Shown piece after piece: positions 52,175-63,808 of a DNA stretch of 64,000 nt. A model generated the notes under the pieces. It was not told where the DNA came from, searched no databases, and worked only from the letters and a program-made list of their open reading frames with translations. Every line of letters starts with the position of its first letter. The first letter of the stretch is position 1. Position numbers and translations under genes: made by a program. This DNA comes from Cyanoderma ruficeps (lineage: Eukaryota; Chordata; Aves; Passeriformes; Timaliidae), in the NCBI GenBank assembly GCA_008694505.1, contig VZDJ01007753.1, positions 17,147,003 to 17,211,002 on the forward strand, read 5' to 3'.

Positions 52175-53173
52175 CTGAGGAGAGAGATGACAAGGACATT
52201 AACAATCTGTGAGTTCTGCAGCATGCATTGACAATATCCCAACACACTATTGATTTCTCTTTCCAACAGCTTGAAAGTAACTCAGAAGGAAATGGGACCC
52301 TTCCCTAGGTATCAGGAGCTTATTAACTGCTTCCAATAGGAGGATCCATTGCCAAAGGTAAAGCCCTAGGGAAGACATAATTGAAAGTAGAAAAGACACT
52401 TATTTGGGCCAAGGTTCCTAGACTACTCAGGGTACAATATGATCTCCTTTTTACAAACACGCTCTGCTCTCCCGTTTCTCTTATTGACCAGCATCACAAG
52501 ACCAGGAACATTTTACAGCACACTTTTAATCTTCTGTGAACCACTTCTTCAGCCTATGACAAAAAAGCTCAAGAAATGTAGCATCCAGGCTTAGTTCAGA
52601 AGACCACCCAAAAACTGGTTCCCTAAGAAACTTGTTTAAAGCTGCCTTTAGTAAAATGCTGATGTAGTGATTCCTGTTTGTCTTTCAGTGAGGGCTGCTT
52701 GTTGCAGCAAAGTAATTTTAAGCGAGAGCTCCTTGTGCCAGGGAAAGGATGTGTGAGTTGGCTGGTCATTCCTTGGCATAATTGTCCAAATAACTTCGTC
52801 CTAAAAGCTCTGACCGTACAGTCTAACAGTCATGCACTGAACGATGCCTTTCGTCACCACTCATCCCCAGCCTGTGCTCAGCTACACTGGCCTTTGTCAC
52901 TGCCCACTTTTCAGACATCCTCACTGAACTGGAATTATTGTCTTATTGTCTGGTCACAGAAAATCCCAGTAGATTCAAAGGTCAGTGTTAATCATAACAC
53001 GTATCACCATATAACTGCACTGCTCAATGAATACTTACTAATACTTTACATAAGTGAGGATCAAGGACAGGTGAAACATACAATGGGTTTTGCTGATATC
53101 TCTTTAACTTTCTATGTTTTTTTTTTTTCTGCTAGCAGTTCTCAGAGGAGTTGCCATACAGCCACCTACCTAC
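52175..53173 (-). other. RGS6 intron, 1.0 kb
   Basis: Separates the linker exon from the first GGL exon. A T-run at about 53117-53130 lies near the upstream exon. Nothing else recognised. Confidence 0.85.
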
Positions 53174-53272
53174 CTGCTTCCGGAAATCCTCTTTTGTTGT
53201 TTTGCGCACCGGCTGGGAGGGCAGGTGTACAGGGCTTTGGGGCTGAGACTCCTCTGCAATCCCATACACTGA
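53174..53272 (-). CDS. RGS6: RGS6 exon: linker and N-terminal edge of GGL domain (99 bp)
   Basis: Encodes 33 codons (residues 118-150): [33 protein letters not shown]. The Ser/Pro/Gln-rich first half is linker; [11 protein letters not shown] leads into the first GGL helix. The acceptor is TTCCTCACAG and the donor CAG|GTAGGT. It is symmetric in phase 0. Several residues differ from mammalian RGS6 as I remember it, in the linker part, fitting a less constrained segment. A long open frame on the opposite strand here is only its shadow. Confidence 0.96.
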
Positions 53273-53924
53273 CTGTGAGGAACCAAGCAATAAACAGAAG
53301 GGATTACAGCATTTTTTTGCAGTGAGGAGCTGTGCAGTATGCAAAGCAGCAAGGTAATAAGCCAGCAATTTCCTACTGTTTATACCCACACAGGTCAATA
53401 ACCATTCAGCCAGAGAAAAATTTACAGATCAGACTGTGCTTGCTGATGCCTGCACTTGGAAGGCCTGTAGGCATGCTAAGAGAAGGGTTTGTTTTAAATG
53501 TTAAAATGTAGCTGATAATTTTTAGGAGCTCTGAAGGCTGTGTGCATTAACACTTGCAGGATAAACACTGGGAGCTGTCACTGGGGTGAATCAAGTGGTA
53601 AAAGAAAATACTAGAACCTAATTCTATGCTGCTGTCTTTCACTTGATTTAATTTCTTGATGTAAAACCACATATTGAAGAAAGTGCTTAACCAGGTGAAG
53701 TCAATGGGTCAAGTTCACATGAGTTTCTCTAAACAAAAACCTGCAAACAGACTTGTAGCCATTCATTTTCAGGACAGAAACCTGCAATCAAAGTAATATA
53801 ATTTTCCCTTTTATTTAGTGCTTTTCCTTTTCAGTAAAACTTCTAATGGACATGTGAATAGCTCTGCTGCAGTTTGACTACTTATGGAAGCTCAGGAGTC
53901 TGGTGTTCCATCCAAAAATGTAAC

Positions 53925-54165
53925 AAGTGATGAGACAAGAAGAAACAGCCTGAAGCTGTGCCGAGAGATTTAGACTGGACATTAGGAAAAATTTCCTCTC
54001 TGAAATGGTTATCAAGCACTGGGACAAGGCTGTCTAGGGAAGTTGTTGAGTCACCATCCTTAAAATTATACAAGAGACAGGCACATGGCTAAGTAAAGGA
54101 CTTGGTTAGGCTAAGGTTTTGAGTCATTGATCTTAATGGTTTCCTTAGTCGAATTGATTCTATGA
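53925..54165 (+). mobile_element. Old CR1 LINE 3' fragment
   Basis: Diverged CR1 tail with AGACTGGACATTAGGAAAAA, TTATCAAGCACTGGGACAAG, a weak GGACTTGGTTAGGC and an end near GAATTGATTCTATGAGC. It lies about 450 bp from the 54616-54690 exon, on the opposite strand to the gene. Confidence 0.75.
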
Positions 54166-54540
54166 GCGCATATGCATAGAAGAGCTCAAATTTGCTGGAA
54201 GTCAAAGACACTCAAGTTGCTAACAATCCAACCTTTGAAACGATTAAGACAGGTAAACATCTCATTATCTGTGCCCAGATAATTTTGTAAAAAGGGACCT
54301 AGGTATTTTTGCCAATTCCTTTTAATTTTATGAGAGTGCAGACCCATCAGACATTTGAGACACAGAGCTCCCTAACGCCCTTCTCAGCTCTACCCATCAC
54401 CCAGTCAGTACAACTTTGTTGGCAAAATGGAAATAATAAAATCACCAAGGAGAACAAAACAGACTCATACTATCGAAACAATTTTGTTTGTTCCTCTTGG
54501 GTAAGTCTCATATACAGTAGCTGTCAAGTATGATTTACAT

Positions 54541-54602
54541 TTAAAAAACCCCCAAAAACAGTGAACCAAACCAACCCCAAACAAGCAAAAACCAAAACCA
54601 GG
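54541..54602 (+). repeat. A/C-rich low-complexity tract
   Basis: AAAAAACCCCCAAAAACAGT through ACCAAACCAACCCCAAACAA and CAAAAACCAAAACCA. It lies just 3' of the 54616-54690 exon donor on the gene strand, where it reads as T/G-rich and could influence splice-site use (inference). Confidence 0.85.
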
Positions 54603-54615
54603 AACTCAAACTGAC

Positions 54616-54690
54616 CTTTTTCACTTTTTGTGGGTTTTTCATACGGCGACACTTTCTAATGTCCATTTCTGTGGTGTTCACACAGCCTGG
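54616..54690 (-). CDS. RGS6: RGS6 exon: interdomain linker (75 bp)
   Basis: Encodes exactly 25 codons, [16 protein letters not shown] then MKNPQKVKK (residues 93-117). This is the basic linker between DHEX and GGL in R7 RGS proteins. The acceptor is CTCTTTTCAG (54691-54700) and the donor is AAG|GTCAGT. The exon is symmetric (phase 0 to 0), so skipping it would stay in frame. RGS6 as I recall it has Leu rather than Met in RRLKNP, a conservative change. Confidence 0.96.
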
Positions 54691-55202
54691 CTGAAAAGAG
54701 ATGGTAATTGTGTTACTCCTCTGTTAAGAATCTGCATCCTACCTTCCCTTTATAAAATATACTGTTAAATCTTGTCCAAAACTCTTTCTTGAGATTTGTG
54801 TTCCATAAGATACTCTTGCTAAACAAGAGACTGCATATACCCAAGAATGCCATGTCAGCATTCAATCCACTTACTCCTAACTTTGGCACCAAAAGGTAAT
54901 TGCTAGCAGGGGGGAGCTTTTGCTAGGAAGTCTGAGACAAACGGAATAAGCTGCTTTTCTTTCATAAGCCCAGTAAATAATTTTCCAAAGTTCATATTTT
55001 TTACATATTTCCAAATCAATAGTTCAATAAGTACACTAGCCCAGCATGTCTCAAATAATTTTGTAGACACTTAGTGCATTTTAAACTGCAAGGAAAATCC
55101 ATGTGGTAACTGCAAAGGCAATGTTGTGCATAAAACATTTACTAGTGATAAAACTTTTCCTGTCAAACCCTGGAAAGTCTAATCATCCAAAAATAATTTT
55201 AC
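54691..55202 (-). other. RGS6 intron, 0.5 kb
   Basis: The shortest intron in the window; nothing recognised apart from its splice sites. Confidence 0.85.
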
Positions 55203-55284
55203 CACAGGCCTATGCACATCCCAGAATGCTCTTTCCTGGCTGTCCAAAATCTTTCTTTCCGTTTTATCCTTTTTCCTGTCGATT
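55203..55284 (-). CDS. RGS6: RGS6 exon: DHEX to linker (82 bp)
   Basis: Encodes [18 protein letters not shown] then AFWDVHRPV (residues 66-92), a strongly charged lysine/arginine-rich helix typical of the region between DEP/DHEX and GGL in RGS6 and RGS7. The acceptor is TTGTTTTCAG and the donor is GTG|GTAAAA, a weak donor lacking G at +5. It enters in phase 2 and leaves in phase 0. The identical residue pattern to R7 proteins and the exact phase match make this secure despite its length. Confidence 0.95.
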
Positions 55285-58169
55285 CTGAAAACAAAAGCGT
55301 AAGTAAGAGTCAATGTGCAAGTCATGCTTTTTTCCTACCTGTGGTTTTTAACCCCAAGACAAAAAAATTCAGAAATCAACTTTCTTTGTACAGCGATGTC
55401 ACACTCGCACTTGCAAGGGCACATGTCATGAACAAAATAACACTGATGTTTACTCCAACACGGGTCAAAAAAGATTCTCCTATTAATGTGGAAAAATTTA
55501 ACAGCTGTTTTTCATCTGGTGATGAAAACTTTTCCTGGTACACTGTTCCCATACTCTGATTTGATAGCCTGGGAAAGTTTGTAGTTTTGTCTGTGTTAGG
55601 AGACCCACCAGGACCTCTTTGCTCCAGGTGAGGCTCCTAGCTGGTGCTGAACTGAGGTCCCCATCAGAAGACCCCATGGCACCCCAACACCCCAGCAGCA
55701 CCACTGGCATGAATACAGACTGTGAAGGAGCATCTATCCCAGACATTCCCAGCAGCAACAGCATGGGCAGCACTTGTGGCCACTCCTCCTTAGAACTTTC
55801 AACCCAAAGACTGGTTCAGCCTGTGTGCCCCCATGCCGGCAGAGCAAGGGGTGACAGCACAGGTGACCAAATCTGAGCCATGGTCTACAAACCAGCACCC
55901 ACCCCAGAGAGACACGACTAGGCTGGCACAACAGGAACTCAGTAATTCCAGCCCTGACGCAGCCAGTGAACCAACTCACTCAAAGCACACAGCCCAAAGG
56001 CCACTGGAGGTTGTTCAAAGCAATTCTTGGGAGCAGTGAGCAAGTGACATCTGGCACCTCACCCAGCTTTACACGTGAGTACAAAGTCAGCACCACCTTT
56101 CAGGATCTACCTGCACAGGGACTGGAGGAGGCACATAGAAGGAGGAACAGTCTCCACATCTCCACTTCCAAAGCAGGACTGAATAAAGCTCAGTGTCCCT
56201 GTGCTGGGTTCCCACATTGCTGCCACCAGGAAAATCAAAGCAGTGAGGAAAAAAACCCATGCCAGCTGTGATTTCTGACCACCAGGTTCTCTCCCATCTG
56301 TTTTTGGTTTTGAGGGGCAGTGACCCTTGGCTAAGTCTGTGCTAGAAATGTACCAAGAGGATAGGAATCAGGGGACTAAAACTGAAGTTTCTGAACACCC
56401 CTCCACAGAAAAAGACCAAATTCTCCACAGTTTGGCATCACTAGCTGATTTCTCCCTTGCAAGGCTGAGATGAGAAACAAGCTCTGGCACAAGCTCTGTC
56501 CCCACACAAAGCCAGAGCAGCTGCTGTACTGCGCTGAGGACACCCAGCCCAAAACTACTTTTCTGAGTGAGTTCTTCACACCTGGCCAAAGGGGAAGATA
56601 AAGCCTATTCTAATCTTACACCACACAGCACAAACAAGTTGGAGGTACTTATTGGAAGCTTCACGAATTCTCTTCACCAACACTTCGTGCTCAACCCAGA
56701 TTGTCAGCTCCTATTTCCAAACTTACTGATAACTCAGCATTTCACATTTTAAAATATGAAGACCCAAAGCAGCTAGATGCCCTATGGCTGCAGTTTTTGA
56801 AGCAATGTGGGCATAGCAATGGGAAATCTGTGTGCAAACAAAAATGTGGAAAACAAACTAAAACTTGGTAAGCAGAAAGAACGTTTTCAGGTATTTTTTA
56901 TATCCCCCCTTGTCTTTTCTAGTTAACATAAACTTTTAGTTAACTGTGAATTAAAATGTGAATTCCACCCCTGCCTTTCTGGAAACCTGAAGACTGAACC
57001 ATCACATGAACTGTGAACCAAGAAACTGAAACTCGCCAGCAAAAAAAGTTGATAGTGGCCAGTGCATGCTTATGCTTCAAAGAAAACAGAATGGAGAAAA
57101 GATTAATAACTAACAATGAACACAATGAGTGTGATATTTACATTTCTTTCTTAGGTGATAATTATATGTTTTAGACAGAATGCAGACTTTTGTTTTGACT
57201 TACACTTTTTTTTTTCATCTTGGCAATAGCCTTTAAGTAACTGAAAGTACAATCGCTATCCTAAGTTCTAATTTTCTCTTCTAAACAGAACACTGCTATT
57301 CTGGTTGGGAAAAATCCCTTAATTACCTTGCAATTTAAAAGATAATTACCATATATTTAAATAGTTCATAATTGCAATGGTATTAAGCAAAGAATTCATC
57401 AAAATTCCAAAGGGTTAATCAAAGACAGAGACATACCTCAAGCCATACCTCTGAGAAATTATATTCCTTAACTTTTTAGCATCTAATGCTGAAAGTGCAA
57501 ATTCCTTCCTGTGGAACCATCTCCTTACTGGTGTTCTCACGTGTCATCTTCACCAACCTTTCCATTTTATAAGTGACAATGACATGCACAAAATGGACAC
57601 TCAGAGTTTTAGGTACTAGTTTATAGACAATAGTACACAAGCCCTGGACGATATCCATTTACCTGCAGTAATGAAAACCCACTCAAAACACTTAGAGGTT
57701 TCATACTGCTTTCACAAAGAAGGATGAGAAGAAATACCTGTTGTAAACACCACCCTTACAATCACATGGAAGTGACAGTATTTTTATACACAGAAATACT
57801 CTGCAAGCATGGAGTAACACAGACAGATGACAAAATTCTGTTCTTTCCATTTATACAAAACCAAAATAATACACGAACGTAGAAGCACAATGGGCTTGTG
57901 AATTACCCAAGGTCCCATGCTGAATACAGGATTAGGAGTTCTGGACCAGCATTTCCATGTACAGATAATTAAACCCATCTTTGAATTTCTGGCACAGACC
58001 TTCAGAATTGGCTCTCTACTGTTTCTAGTCTGCCAGTGATTAAAATTCACCATCACCTTCTGAGCTTAGTCACAGTAAAGATTTTGACAAAGAAGTTTTA
58101 TCTGCTCAGAATCCCCTTCCCTTCACAGCTCTAAACACTGGTGCAGTTCAATGCTCCAGGATTACTCAC
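55285..58169 (-). other. RGS6 intron, 2.9 kb
   Basis: The segment around 55590-56280 is noticeably richer in G+C than its flanks but shows no domain, repeat or CpG clustering that I can name. Nothing else recognised. Confidence 0.85.
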
Positions 58170-58246
58170 TTCACTTGGGCCTCTGCTTGCATGAAGATGA
58201 ATTCCCACTTTCTTGCAAACGCTCTCTGAAGTCTTGCTAGGTTTTC
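58170..58246 (-). CDS. RGS6: RGS6 exon: DHEX helices (77 bp)
   Basis: Encodes ENLARLQRAFARKWEF and IFMQAEAQV plus two bases of a Lys codon (residues 40-65). It continues the charged alpha-helical DHEX segment of the R7 family. The acceptor is TTTTGACAG at 58247-58255 and the donor is AA|GTGAGT, a strong consensus. It is joined upstream in phase 0 and downstream in phase 2 to the 55203-55284 exon, whose first base (A) completes Lys as AAA. Confidence 0.96.
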
Positions 58247-61242
58247 CTGTCAAAAGATGAAAATAGTAAGAACAACTAATTTCTGTAATTACAACAATTG
58301 CTTGAGAGCACATTTAACGTGGTGGGTATTTACTTTATTCTTTTTTTTTTTTTTAGTGAGAAATTAAAGACATGGAAGTCAGTGTTGGTTTCAGGTGAAC
58401 GATATTGCAGGCAAAGCAAGGCTGTAACACATCTTTTTGGGCTGCAACCCAAAGGGCCCTGCCAGGGATAAGTAATGGAGTGTGATGAAGACAGCTTGAG
58501 CTCTAGTATGAAAAAATTATGGACTTGTTCCCAAAAGATAACACTGAGAAGCTTTGTGAAGCTGATGACTTTAATTTCTGATAGCAGATGGCTGCCAGCT
58601 GCACGTTTCCCTCTCATCCTCACTTTTCCCTTCCTCTCTTCACTGTTCTCTTCTCTTGAGGCTTTTGTGGAGGTGCAACGCCTGAGCATCCCCCTGCTTT
58701 GCTCAGTCCTGGTCACTGCTGAGAGCATTATGCAGCTGCACAGTACTGAAGGCTGGGGATTGCCAGGATGATTCACAAAAGGAAATTGCTTGTTTGTCTG
58801 AACAATGCACACAGTTACTGCAAAGAATGGCTCCAGATGCAGTTTTGCTCTACATCTGAAGTAAAAGCTCTGGTCCAGACCCATCACAGAGAGTGTAGTG
58901 ATCTGAACATTTGGATGTGGATGTGGCTTCATCACAGCTCGAGGTTAAACTCAGAACATGGCTGGAATTTCAGGCTTAAATGGCACCCTGAAGTTACATA
59001 TCCATACCTTCTCCAAGAAAGAAGGCCTGTGAGACAATTAACAGGACGCTCTTTGCCATTACAGCTGGTTTAACTGTTTCAAATTTACATTGAAAACAAA
59101 CACTTGTAGTTCTACTCTTGTTGTCCTTATACTCATCACCTTTATTTTAAGAAACTTTTTTCAGGCACGTGCATTTAAATGTAAGACGAAATCTTCCTAT
59201 TATTTACTTTAAACTCTTGTATAACACAAAGTATAAAGCTTGGCCCTGGTACCACCAAGTCCATGTAACATTTGTACATGGACTGGAGGAAACACGGAGG
59301 AAAACAGTTAAACAAATGATTTACTGCAGTACTGAACCGTGATGATTTCCTTAACTGTGGCTACAAAGAAGAACAAGTTGTAATTATCTGTAACACAAAT
59401 TTTTGTGGGTATTTTTTTCATTATTTTTATTTGGTTTTAAATTATATTCACATGTGCCCTGTGGAGTAAATATGCTGAAGCCAATGAAACATCACCAACC
59501 GAAGCTATATTTGAATTATGTGCTTATGCTTGTTTTGTGCTTATGTTTGACCAATTATAAAAAGCTTGAATACAACTATACAAGCTTAATCATATCATAA
59601 AGACCCCTGCTCTAATCAGTATAAATGTGGGCTGGGGGACAGTCTGTAAATACTGCAAGCAGAACCTGAAAATGAGATGTCCCTTGAGATGCTTTGTAGA
59701 AAGCTTCTCTTGAAGCTCCAGGTCCCTGCTGATGGCTAAGGAGAAACATTCTCATGCCACATCTCCAAAAATGTGAGAAGGGCTGCTTCTCACTCCTGCA
59801 ATCTCACTTGTGCTGAGCTTACATCCCTTGCTGGATCTGCTTCAGCTCCCATAATGCTTAGGAAGAGTTGGTGCCATTCTTATCTGAATGTCTCTAATTA
59901 AGAGAACAAAATTTGAATGCAGAAGTAACCTCTAATTGTGCAATGCAATATTCACAAGAAAAATGAGAGACTGCCAAGATCTAATTATTTACCATCACTG
60001 GAGCATTGCTACTCTCAGTAGGCAACAATGTGCAGAAGTACTCAGCCACAGCCTCACTCCATGTGTGTGGGAGTATGTGCACTGCTGAACAGCCTTTTGT
60101 TGCTTTATGATAGATCTTTGGAGTACTTACAGTTAATTGGTTGGATGTGAGCAATTTTAATGGTTTTAATAATGAAATCAACAATATGCATAAGAGAAAA
60201 CTCAGCAAAAGGACATGTAAGTGCATGCAGGTTGTTATACTCCTTCCTTTGTGCCTGTTTGAGATTAGAATTCTTGGGAAGTTGGAATACATTTCCAGGG
60301 TGGACTAGATAAGTGGCAATTTTTGCATGCTCTGCACTGAAAGGACCAAATGGCATGAACATATCTCTCCATGTGCACAAATATTCCAAAATGTAGAAGG
60401 TAAGGAAGAAGGAAAAGCTTCAATCTTGGAAAAAATGAAAAAAACCCCACTCTAAAATATATGTAAATATATGCAACATAAATATTTTCACTGTAACAAA
60501 CATGACCACATAAGCCCACCAGAACCAACTTTGTAAATAAACCCTCCAATGAAAAACTCCATTTCTAAAGTCCTGCTATTACACTGTTGAGCAAGTAAAC
60601 AGGAGAAAGTCAATATGATAGAATGAAAAGTTTAGCTGCTCAGAGCTACACTACACCAGCACCACACTGCTGGTATTCAAAGAAATACACAGCCCTGCCC
60701 TTCCTGCCTCCATCTTCCCACTCCTCTCCACCCCGCAGTCTGACACCCAAGTTTGGGATATTTTTATTGATAGTAAATCCATATCAGAAAACATGCTCTA
60801 AATAAAGTTCAGTGATATTTTTCATATGGCATATTGAAAATGTTCCAAGTCTGATATCTGAGAATTTTTGTAACTAGATCTACCATCAACAGTTTAGTTG
60901 CCCAATGGCACACCTGAAAATCCATCATTTTCCTCTGCTGAAATATGCTATATAAACCAGGATTTCCATACTGAAAACAGGATACCAAGATAAACTTCTG
61001 TGCAATTTGCTCCAGTCTTGAAGGGCTCATTATACAGCAGATGCTTTAACGTGGGACACGGCAAAGCCAGGGACATTCATCAGTCATGTTCCTGACGTTG
61101 TCTTCATATCAACCTTCACACAGTTCTGACAACTAAGAAAACAGTAAAGGCTGACCCCAAAGCACAAAATGGCAGCATTCAGTTGGCAAGCAAAGCTACC
61201 CCTGCACGCCCCAGCTTTAAACTCTAGCAGCAGTGTACCTAC
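58247..61242 (-). other. RGS6 intron, 3.0 kb
   Basis: A T-run lies at 58341-58354. AT-rich stretches occur at about 59400-59600 and 60430-60540. An open frame of about 200 codons on the minus strand (58330-58935) has no recognisable protein and includes the T-run; I treat it as chance. Confidence 0.85.
58341..58354 (+). repeat. Poly-T run
   Basis: Fourteen T bases after TTTACTTTATTC. On the minus strand this reads as A14, explaining a false lysine-rich open frame end. Confidence 0.9.
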
Positions 61243-61307
61243 GGCTTCATAATCCGCCAGCTCCAGCCTAGCTTTGTTCTGCATGGTCCGTTTGCAAAGA
61301 TAGATGG
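61243..61307 (-). CDS. RGS6: RGS6 exon: start of the DHEX helical region (65 bp)
   Basis: Encodes the end of a split Ala codon and then [16 protein letters not shown] and ADYEA (residues 18-39). The basic and helical stretch belongs to the DEP helical extension (DHEX) of R7 RGS proteins, which packs against DEP and G-beta-5. The acceptor is a T/C-rich tract ending in TAG, the donor is GCC|GTAGGT. An alternative donor four bases downstream (GTAG|GTACAC) would break the frame into the next exon, so the 61243 boundary is preferred. Enters in phase 1, leaves in phase 0. Confidence 0.95.
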
Positions 61308-61367
61308 CTAAAGGGAGAAACAGAATGGAAAACAATTACAGACGTATTATTAGTACTAGATCATTTA

Positions 61368-61413
61368 GGGGGAAAAAAAAGAAAAAGAAAAAAAAAAGAA
61401 GAAGGAAAAAAAG
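61368..61413 (+). repeat. A/G purine tract
   Basis: GGGGGAAAAAAAAG, then A-rich runs broken by single G or GAAG up to GTAG. About 60 bp upstream of the 61243-61307 exon in transcription order; on the coding strand it is a long polypyrimidine stretch that may help the acceptor. Confidence 0.85.
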
Positions 61414-63519
61414 TAGCCCATAGACGGTTTGCTTTCATTGGAAAGCAACACGAGTCAAGGAATGAGAGGGCTGGACACCCAGCTGACATTGCTTATGACT
61501 AATCTCAGAGACCCTAAACATCTGGGACATCTCATTTAAAAGTGCTGAGAGCAGATGCCAGGACCTAACAAGATGTCCAAGAAAGGCACAATTGCTTCTG
61601 GGTCTGGTAAAAGATATAGCATTAGCAACCTGTTCCCCTAAGCAGTTTGGGAATATGCATGCCAAAGTGACCATCCCTGCATTTCTTTTCTGCTAAGAAA
61701 CAATAAAAATAAACCAGGATATTGAAGTGAAAACAGAAATATGGGCCAGATCTTAAAGGCATGATCTGAGCATTTTCTAATATGCTCCACCCTCTTATTC
61801 TTACATATTTCAAATGGTTAAGAGAAGCCTTGACACATTTTGCTATAGGCAGATGCTGCTAAAACTGATGTGGTTTGGGATTCTGAGGGTCAAGATGAGC
61901 CCAATGCACACCTCCAAACCAGTCTCAGGCTGCCTTCTGGGAAAGCCCCATCTGGATCTGCTAAGCTCACCCCATTTCCATTAGAGGCTGAAACACAAGG
62001 TCCACAGCACACTCTGGGTGTACAGTCATGTCTGAACTTAACAGAGGCCCAGTGCTACTCATGTAATTCTATTCTACACTGTTTCTGTAATTTTAACATT
62101 CATATAATGAGCCAGTATTTTGCATTGTAACCAGAGCTGACCAGTTCATTTCTATTTACAAATCTCAAGGGCAGTTTCTTCTATAAGGCCCCTACAACAC
62201 CAAATGAAGTGAGAGTCGGTTGTCTCACAGTGTTTGTTCATGCAAGGCAGTGACCTGCCATTAGAAAGTTAGTTCCTCTCCTGTAAGTGGACACGTGCAA
62301 ATAAAAAAAGTATGAATTGCTGCTGGGATTTCAGTTTTATTTGGGTCTACTGCTAGTTTGGGATTAATTCCTGGGAAGACTCCATCTGTACAGGCCTCTG
62401 ATATGCAAAGTCTGATTATAAGCATATGTTAAAGGTTTCTGGGACAGATGAAAATCTGTCACTACAGGGCTCAGAGTTAATGCAGTTGAAGCTTTTCCAG
62501 CTGTGGGTCAGCTCATAGAGGGCTTTATTTTGGGGCGTGCTGCTTCACTCAATGCCATTGCAGCACAATAACCTGCCTGCCAAAACAATTTATTTATCTG
62601 ATACTTCAGGACAAAAACAGAACCTCTCTCTTCACATTATTTTTCTGGTATTTACAGATACATATTAGGCACAATTCACACAGTGATATAGGGTGACTGC
62701 AAAATCTGGGAATTTTTTTTGCAAATATAAAACAGCATCGTGTTTTCTCCTAAGGAGTTCCCTCACTGGGATAAACATGTAAGTCTGTGCTAGCTCCTCT
62801 CCAGATGAGCTATCACATGACACACACCATTGCAGGCTACTTCTCCACCCCAGCAAATGATTTCCAGAATCCATAATGATGAGTAATTATTGCACGGGCA
62901 GGAAAAAAACTCAAACTGAAAACTGATTATTCAGGAAGGAGTTCTAAACCAATCTTAGGTTATGAGATAAAAGACTACCAGAAGCTCCTGTTTTATGACT
63001 GCACACATGGATATGCTTCCTCTTCCAAAGCCACACCAGGATGCAACAATTAATTTTATCATTTAACTGTGAAAGAAGTGCAGTTCTGGAAGAGACAGCA
63101 ATCTTGCATGCAGACAGCTAAAGATAACAACACTGACATATTTTCTTTTTGTATTATCCCTGTCTGCAGGCATTCACATGTTTAAAACACCATGTTGCAC
63201 TTTATTAGCTCATAAACCATGCTCAGTCTTCTCTTTTATCTTATCATCTGGTAATCTTAAAAAAAATGGGAAAATAAGTCTGATGTCATGTATCAGAGGA
63301 CTTTTAACTATGGGTTGCTGTTGGTTATGTACTGGTTTACTGATCAGTCAGATAAGTGCCCAGATGAAGTAATTTTTTTATTGATCCACAAAACAGATTC
63401 AGCAACAGATCAGAGGATAGTTTCCCACAAAAGCAATATTGGTATTATTTAAGATTCCCAAGAACCAGTACTCTGCTTGCCACAAATCCTGCTGAAATGA
63501 ACAGAGCTATGGGAGAATG

Positions 63520-63600
63520 GAGGTAATGGATGGCAAAATCCCGGCCCCACTGAGCTCAATGGCAACAGCTCCAGGGGCTTGAGATATCCCAGGGTTTTAA
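63520..63600. repeat. Ancient amniote-type repeat
   Basis: GGCAAAATCCCGGCCCCACT followed by GAGCTCAATGGCAACAGCTC resembles the common sauropsid repeat AAATCCTGGCCCCACTGAAG / TCAATGG. Short and diverged. Confidence 0.45.
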
Positions 63601-63756
63601 TTTGTGCATTTGAGATGGGCACATATCTGCCTCTGATGCTGCTGTCTGACAAGAAACTCTGCAAACAAGGGGTGTAGATGTCCAACAGTAATTATTTTAA
63701 GGACAACTGTTTGCATCACAAACTAACTTTCTATAATGAAACAATCATACTCTCAC

Positions 63757-63808
63757 CATAATCGGTGTTTTCTGGTTCCCAGCAGTTTGAAGGCCAGAAG
63801 TATGGTGC
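63757..63808 (-). CDS. RGS6: RGS6 exon: segment following the DEP domain (52 bp)
   Basis: First exon in this window in transcription order. It encodes APYFWPSNCWEP followed by ENTDY and the first base of an Ala codon (residues 1-17 of the partial protein). In R7 proteins this aromatic, Trp-rich stretch directly follows the DEP domain and leads into the DHEX helices; DEP/DHEX binds the membrane anchors R7BP or R9AP. The acceptor AG lies at 63809-63810 after a T-rich tract, and the donor reads GTGAGA from 63756. The exon enters in phase 0 and leaves in phase 1, and the next exon supplies CC to complete Ala. It is too short to stand out as an open frame; identification is by peptide and splice phase. 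Confidence 0.95.

Larger units (their letters stand above)
53273..54615 (-). other. RGS6 intron, 1.3 kb
   Basis: Carries an old CR1 3' fragment (about 53925-54165) and an A/C-rich low-complexity tract (54541-54602) close to the upstream exon's donor. Confidence 0.85.
61308..63756 (-). other. RGS6 intron, 2.4 kb
   Basis: Contains a purine-rich A/G tract beside its 3' end (61368-61413) and an old amniote-type repeat at about 63520-63600. No coding or RNA gene seen in the rest. Confidence 0.85.
12470..63808 (-). other. RGS6: RGS6 gene body, internal part (12 coding exons)
   Basis: RGS6 is an R7-subfamily regulator of G-protein signalling. In known members it forms an obligate complex with G-beta-5 and accelerates GTP hydrolysis on G-alpha-i/o at the plasma membrane. 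Seen here: twelve minus-strand exons with GT-AG borders, whose split codons all match, giving 360 continuous codons. Order: post-DEP segment, DHEX and linker (residues about 1-140 of this partial protein), GGL (about 141-205), RGS (about 216-336), C-terminal tail (337-360). Identity as RGS6 rather than RGS7, RGS9 or RGS11 rests on tail and RGS residues such as [16 protein letters not shown] and the cassette PENEQGRRTSLEKFTRSV, which match RGS6 as I remember it. Both ends are missing: DEP and start codon beyond 64000, terminal exon not found in 1-12469. Its promoter cannot be judged from this window. Confidence 0.97.

Noticed and set aside
52678..53325. Open frame of 215 codons on the plus strand
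   Set aside because: It overlaps the RGS6 linker exon (53174-53272) on the opposite strand, shows no domain, and its composition follows the antisense of that exon and intron.
58330..58935. Open frame of 201 codons on the gene strand inside an intron
   Set aside because: It ends in lysines from a poly-T run, has no recognisable motif, and has no phase-compatible splice context with RGS6.
12470..63808. Assignment to RGS7, RGS9 or RGS11 instead of RGS6
   Set aside because: The tail [15 protein letters not shown] and cassette PENEQGRRTSLEKFTRSV follow RGS6; RGS7 differs at these positions and RGS9/RGS11 have unrelated C-termini.
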